Assembly (NCBI RefSeq): GCF_000013045.1
Contig: NC_007677.1
Span: 868,001 to 932,000 of the forward strand
Origin: Salinibacter ruber DSM 13855
Lineage (GTDB): Bacteria > Bacteroidota > Rhodothermia > Rhodothermales > Salinibacteraceae
Direction of reading: 5' to 3'
Length of the DNA: 64,000 bases
Part shown: piece by piece, positions 63,183-64,000 of the stretch
Layout of the letters: every line of letters begins with the position of its first letter
How positions within the stretch are numbered: the first letter of the stretch is position 1
Notes under the pieces: generated by a model
What the model was told of the DNA's origin: nothing
The model's input: only the letters and a program-made list of their open reading frames with translations
The model's database searches: none
Position numbers and translations under genes: made by a program

Positions 63183-63356
63183 CTATGCGAAAAGAATCAG
63201 GGTAAACACACACCCATCTGGACAACCTTCTAAAGAAGTAAAGGTTTTGGGAACCAAAATAACGGGTACGTCAAGTTGATTGGGCGGGTGGAATATATCA
63301 ACCCGCTTGACATATTCAGGACTCAGCGGTGCATCCCTACAGAATTGAATCTGCAT
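63183..63356 (-). CDS. small low-GC hypothetical protein
   Basis: A 57-residue frame (MQIQFCRDAPLSPEYVKRVD...) sharing the low GC of the gene 41 bp downstream on the same strand, so the two look like one transferred unit. It ends CVFTLILFA. No family recognised. It could be a partner of the larger protein, or a remnant. The frame is open further upstream, but composition changes sharply there, so ATG 63356 is used. Confidence 0.45.
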   Translation of the reverse strand: MQIQFCRDAPLSPEYVKRVDIFHPPNQLDVPVILVPKTFTSLEGCPDGCVFTLILFA

Positions 63357-63406
63357 GGTTGAGGAAGGGGGGGAACAGAAGCAGCCAGGGAGGGCCCCAT
63401 CGCCCC

Positions 63407-63841
63407 TCAGCCCCCCAGGCCCCGCCCGAGCATCCAGCACACGAGCCCGGCCCGGAGCGCCCAGGCGGCCGTGCGGACCCAGTTGGTCGCGACGAGGCGG
63501 CGGTGGGCGGCGGCGTCGAAGCCCTGCGTGAGCCGCGCGTGGAGGGGCACCTGCACGAGGCCGGTGGTGGCCCAAATGGCGAGCACGAGCGCCAGGCCCG
63601 TCCAGCCCATCCACGCGGGCAGGCCGGGCGGCGGGGCCCAGGCGATCCACCCCGCCGTGGCGAGTTCCACCGCCATGGCGGGCCCCACGATCCAGGTAAT
63701 GCGCCGCATGTGGATCGCCTGAAACGCCTCGTAGTCGGCCGTTCGAACGTAGCGAAAAAGAGGATAGTGGACGCGCTGGACGATGAGGATCACCCCGAAC
63801 ATGACCAGGGTGGCCGCGGCGTGGAGGGGAAGGAGGATCAT
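63407..63841 (-). CDS. integral membrane protein, unknown function
   Basis: A 144-residue protein with four predicted helices (about 3-20, 48-66, 74-92, 118-138). A conserved-looking RVHYPLFRYV segment follows the first helix, and QVPLHARLTQGFD the third. This resembles small membrane proteins of the DUF1772 type, but I am not sure. ATG 63841 gives a hydrophobic N-terminus. It starts 10 bp after the stop of the FAD oxidoreductase gene, so they are likely co-transcribed. Confidence 0.65.
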   Translation of the reverse strand: MILLPLHAAATLVMFGVILIVQRVHYPLFRYVRTADYEAFQAIHMRRITWIVGPAMAVELATAGWIAWAPPPGLPAWMGWTGLALVLAIWATTGLVQVPLHARLTQGFDAAAHRRLVATNWVRTAAWALRAGLVCWMLGRGLGG

Positions 63842-63851
63842 GACAGGGAGC

Positions 63852-64000
63852 TCAGTCCGTGTGGTCCGCCCAGACGGCATCGGCGGCGGCCCGGCCCGCG
63901 GCGAGGGCGCCGTTGAGGGACGCGGTGCGGCGGTGGTCGCCGCACACGTACAGCCCGCGGCGCCGGCGCACCGGCCGCTCGTAAGGGGACAGGAATGGCG
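63852..64000 (-). CDS. FAD-dependent amine oxidase-like oxidoreductase, C-terminal end
   Basis: The last 49 residues of a gene running off the window's right end. They read SPYERPVRRRRGLYVCGD, then HRRTASLNGALAAGRAAAD and a final AVWADHTD. The GLYVCGDHR...SLNGALAAGRAAA pattern is the second FAD-binding motif of flavin amine oxidases and related dehydrogenases (protoporphyrinogen oxidase, phytoene desaturase relatives). The exact enzyme cannot be told. Stop codon TGA at 63852-63854. Confidence 0.75.
   Translation of the reverse strand, partial: PFLSPYERPVRRRRGLYVCGDHRRTASLNGALAAGRAAADAVWADHTD

Overview
The window is GC-rich DNA whose predicted proteins carry a large excess of Asp and Glu, including long acidic tails on DivIVA, IspG and the UvrD-type helicase. 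That fits an extreme halophile using a salt-in strategy. The acidic proteome, very high GC, Bacteroidota-type families (carboxypeptidase-like regulatory domain protein, YpdA, DUF2805) and a divergent IS1-family element together suggest Salinibacter or a close Rhodothermota relative. This is an inference from gene content and composition, not from a marker gene. I found no rRNA, tRNA or CRISPR array.

Layout. 1-12 kb: end of truA, an unlinked arginine deiminase, YpdA, a DUF4920 lipoprotein, serA, sucD, gatA, tatA, adenosine deaminase and aroA. 12-20 kb: a small monooxygenase, then a stress/signalling block (tandem UspA protein, NarL-type regulator, PAS histidine kinase, second tandem UspA protein), a fibronectin-like membrane protein, lactate dehydrogenase and ispG. 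20-28 kb: two rhomboid proteases, an LpxH-like phosphoesterase, PBP1A, SbcD and an acidic unknown. 28-40 kb, all on the minus strand: ispE, thrB, thrA, a divergent purine nucleoside phosphorylase, divIVA, yggS, a small zinc protein, a FtsX-type ABC permease, free-methionine-sulfoxide reductase and DUF427. 40-54 kb: a frameshifted zinc-ribbon membrane gene, a TPP-riboswitch-controlled THI5/NMT1 protein with a clear sigma70-type promoter, a flavin reductase-like protein, envelope proteins and two zinc alcohol dehydrogenases. 54-62 kb: an IS1-family element, a zinc-knuckle protein with a ribosomal S10-like domain, a DEDDh exonuclease, SSB, an aromatic amino-acid ammonia-lyase and a UvrD-like helicase. 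62-64 kb: a lipoprotein, a low-GC two-gene insert, a membrane protein and the end of a FAD oxidoreductase.

Most notable: (1) the protein at 54996-55817 joins two CxxC...HxC knuckles to a C-terminal domain resembling ribosomal protein S10/NusE, and an IS1-family element with an 8-bp target duplication sits 10 bp upstream of its start codon. (2) The HutH-like enzyme at 57441-58994 carries the His-Leu selectivity pair and NQDV motif of tyrosine ammonia-lyases, so it may make p-coumarate rather than urocanate. (3) A TPP riboswitch controls an unlinked THI5/NMT1-like protein with no convincing signal peptide. (4) A purine nucleoside phosphorylase has lost its usual base-recognition Asn.

Much of the window is single genes or short operons. 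Clear co-oriented sets are thrA-thrB-ispE, yggS-divIVA-PNP, and the kinase-regulator-Usp block.
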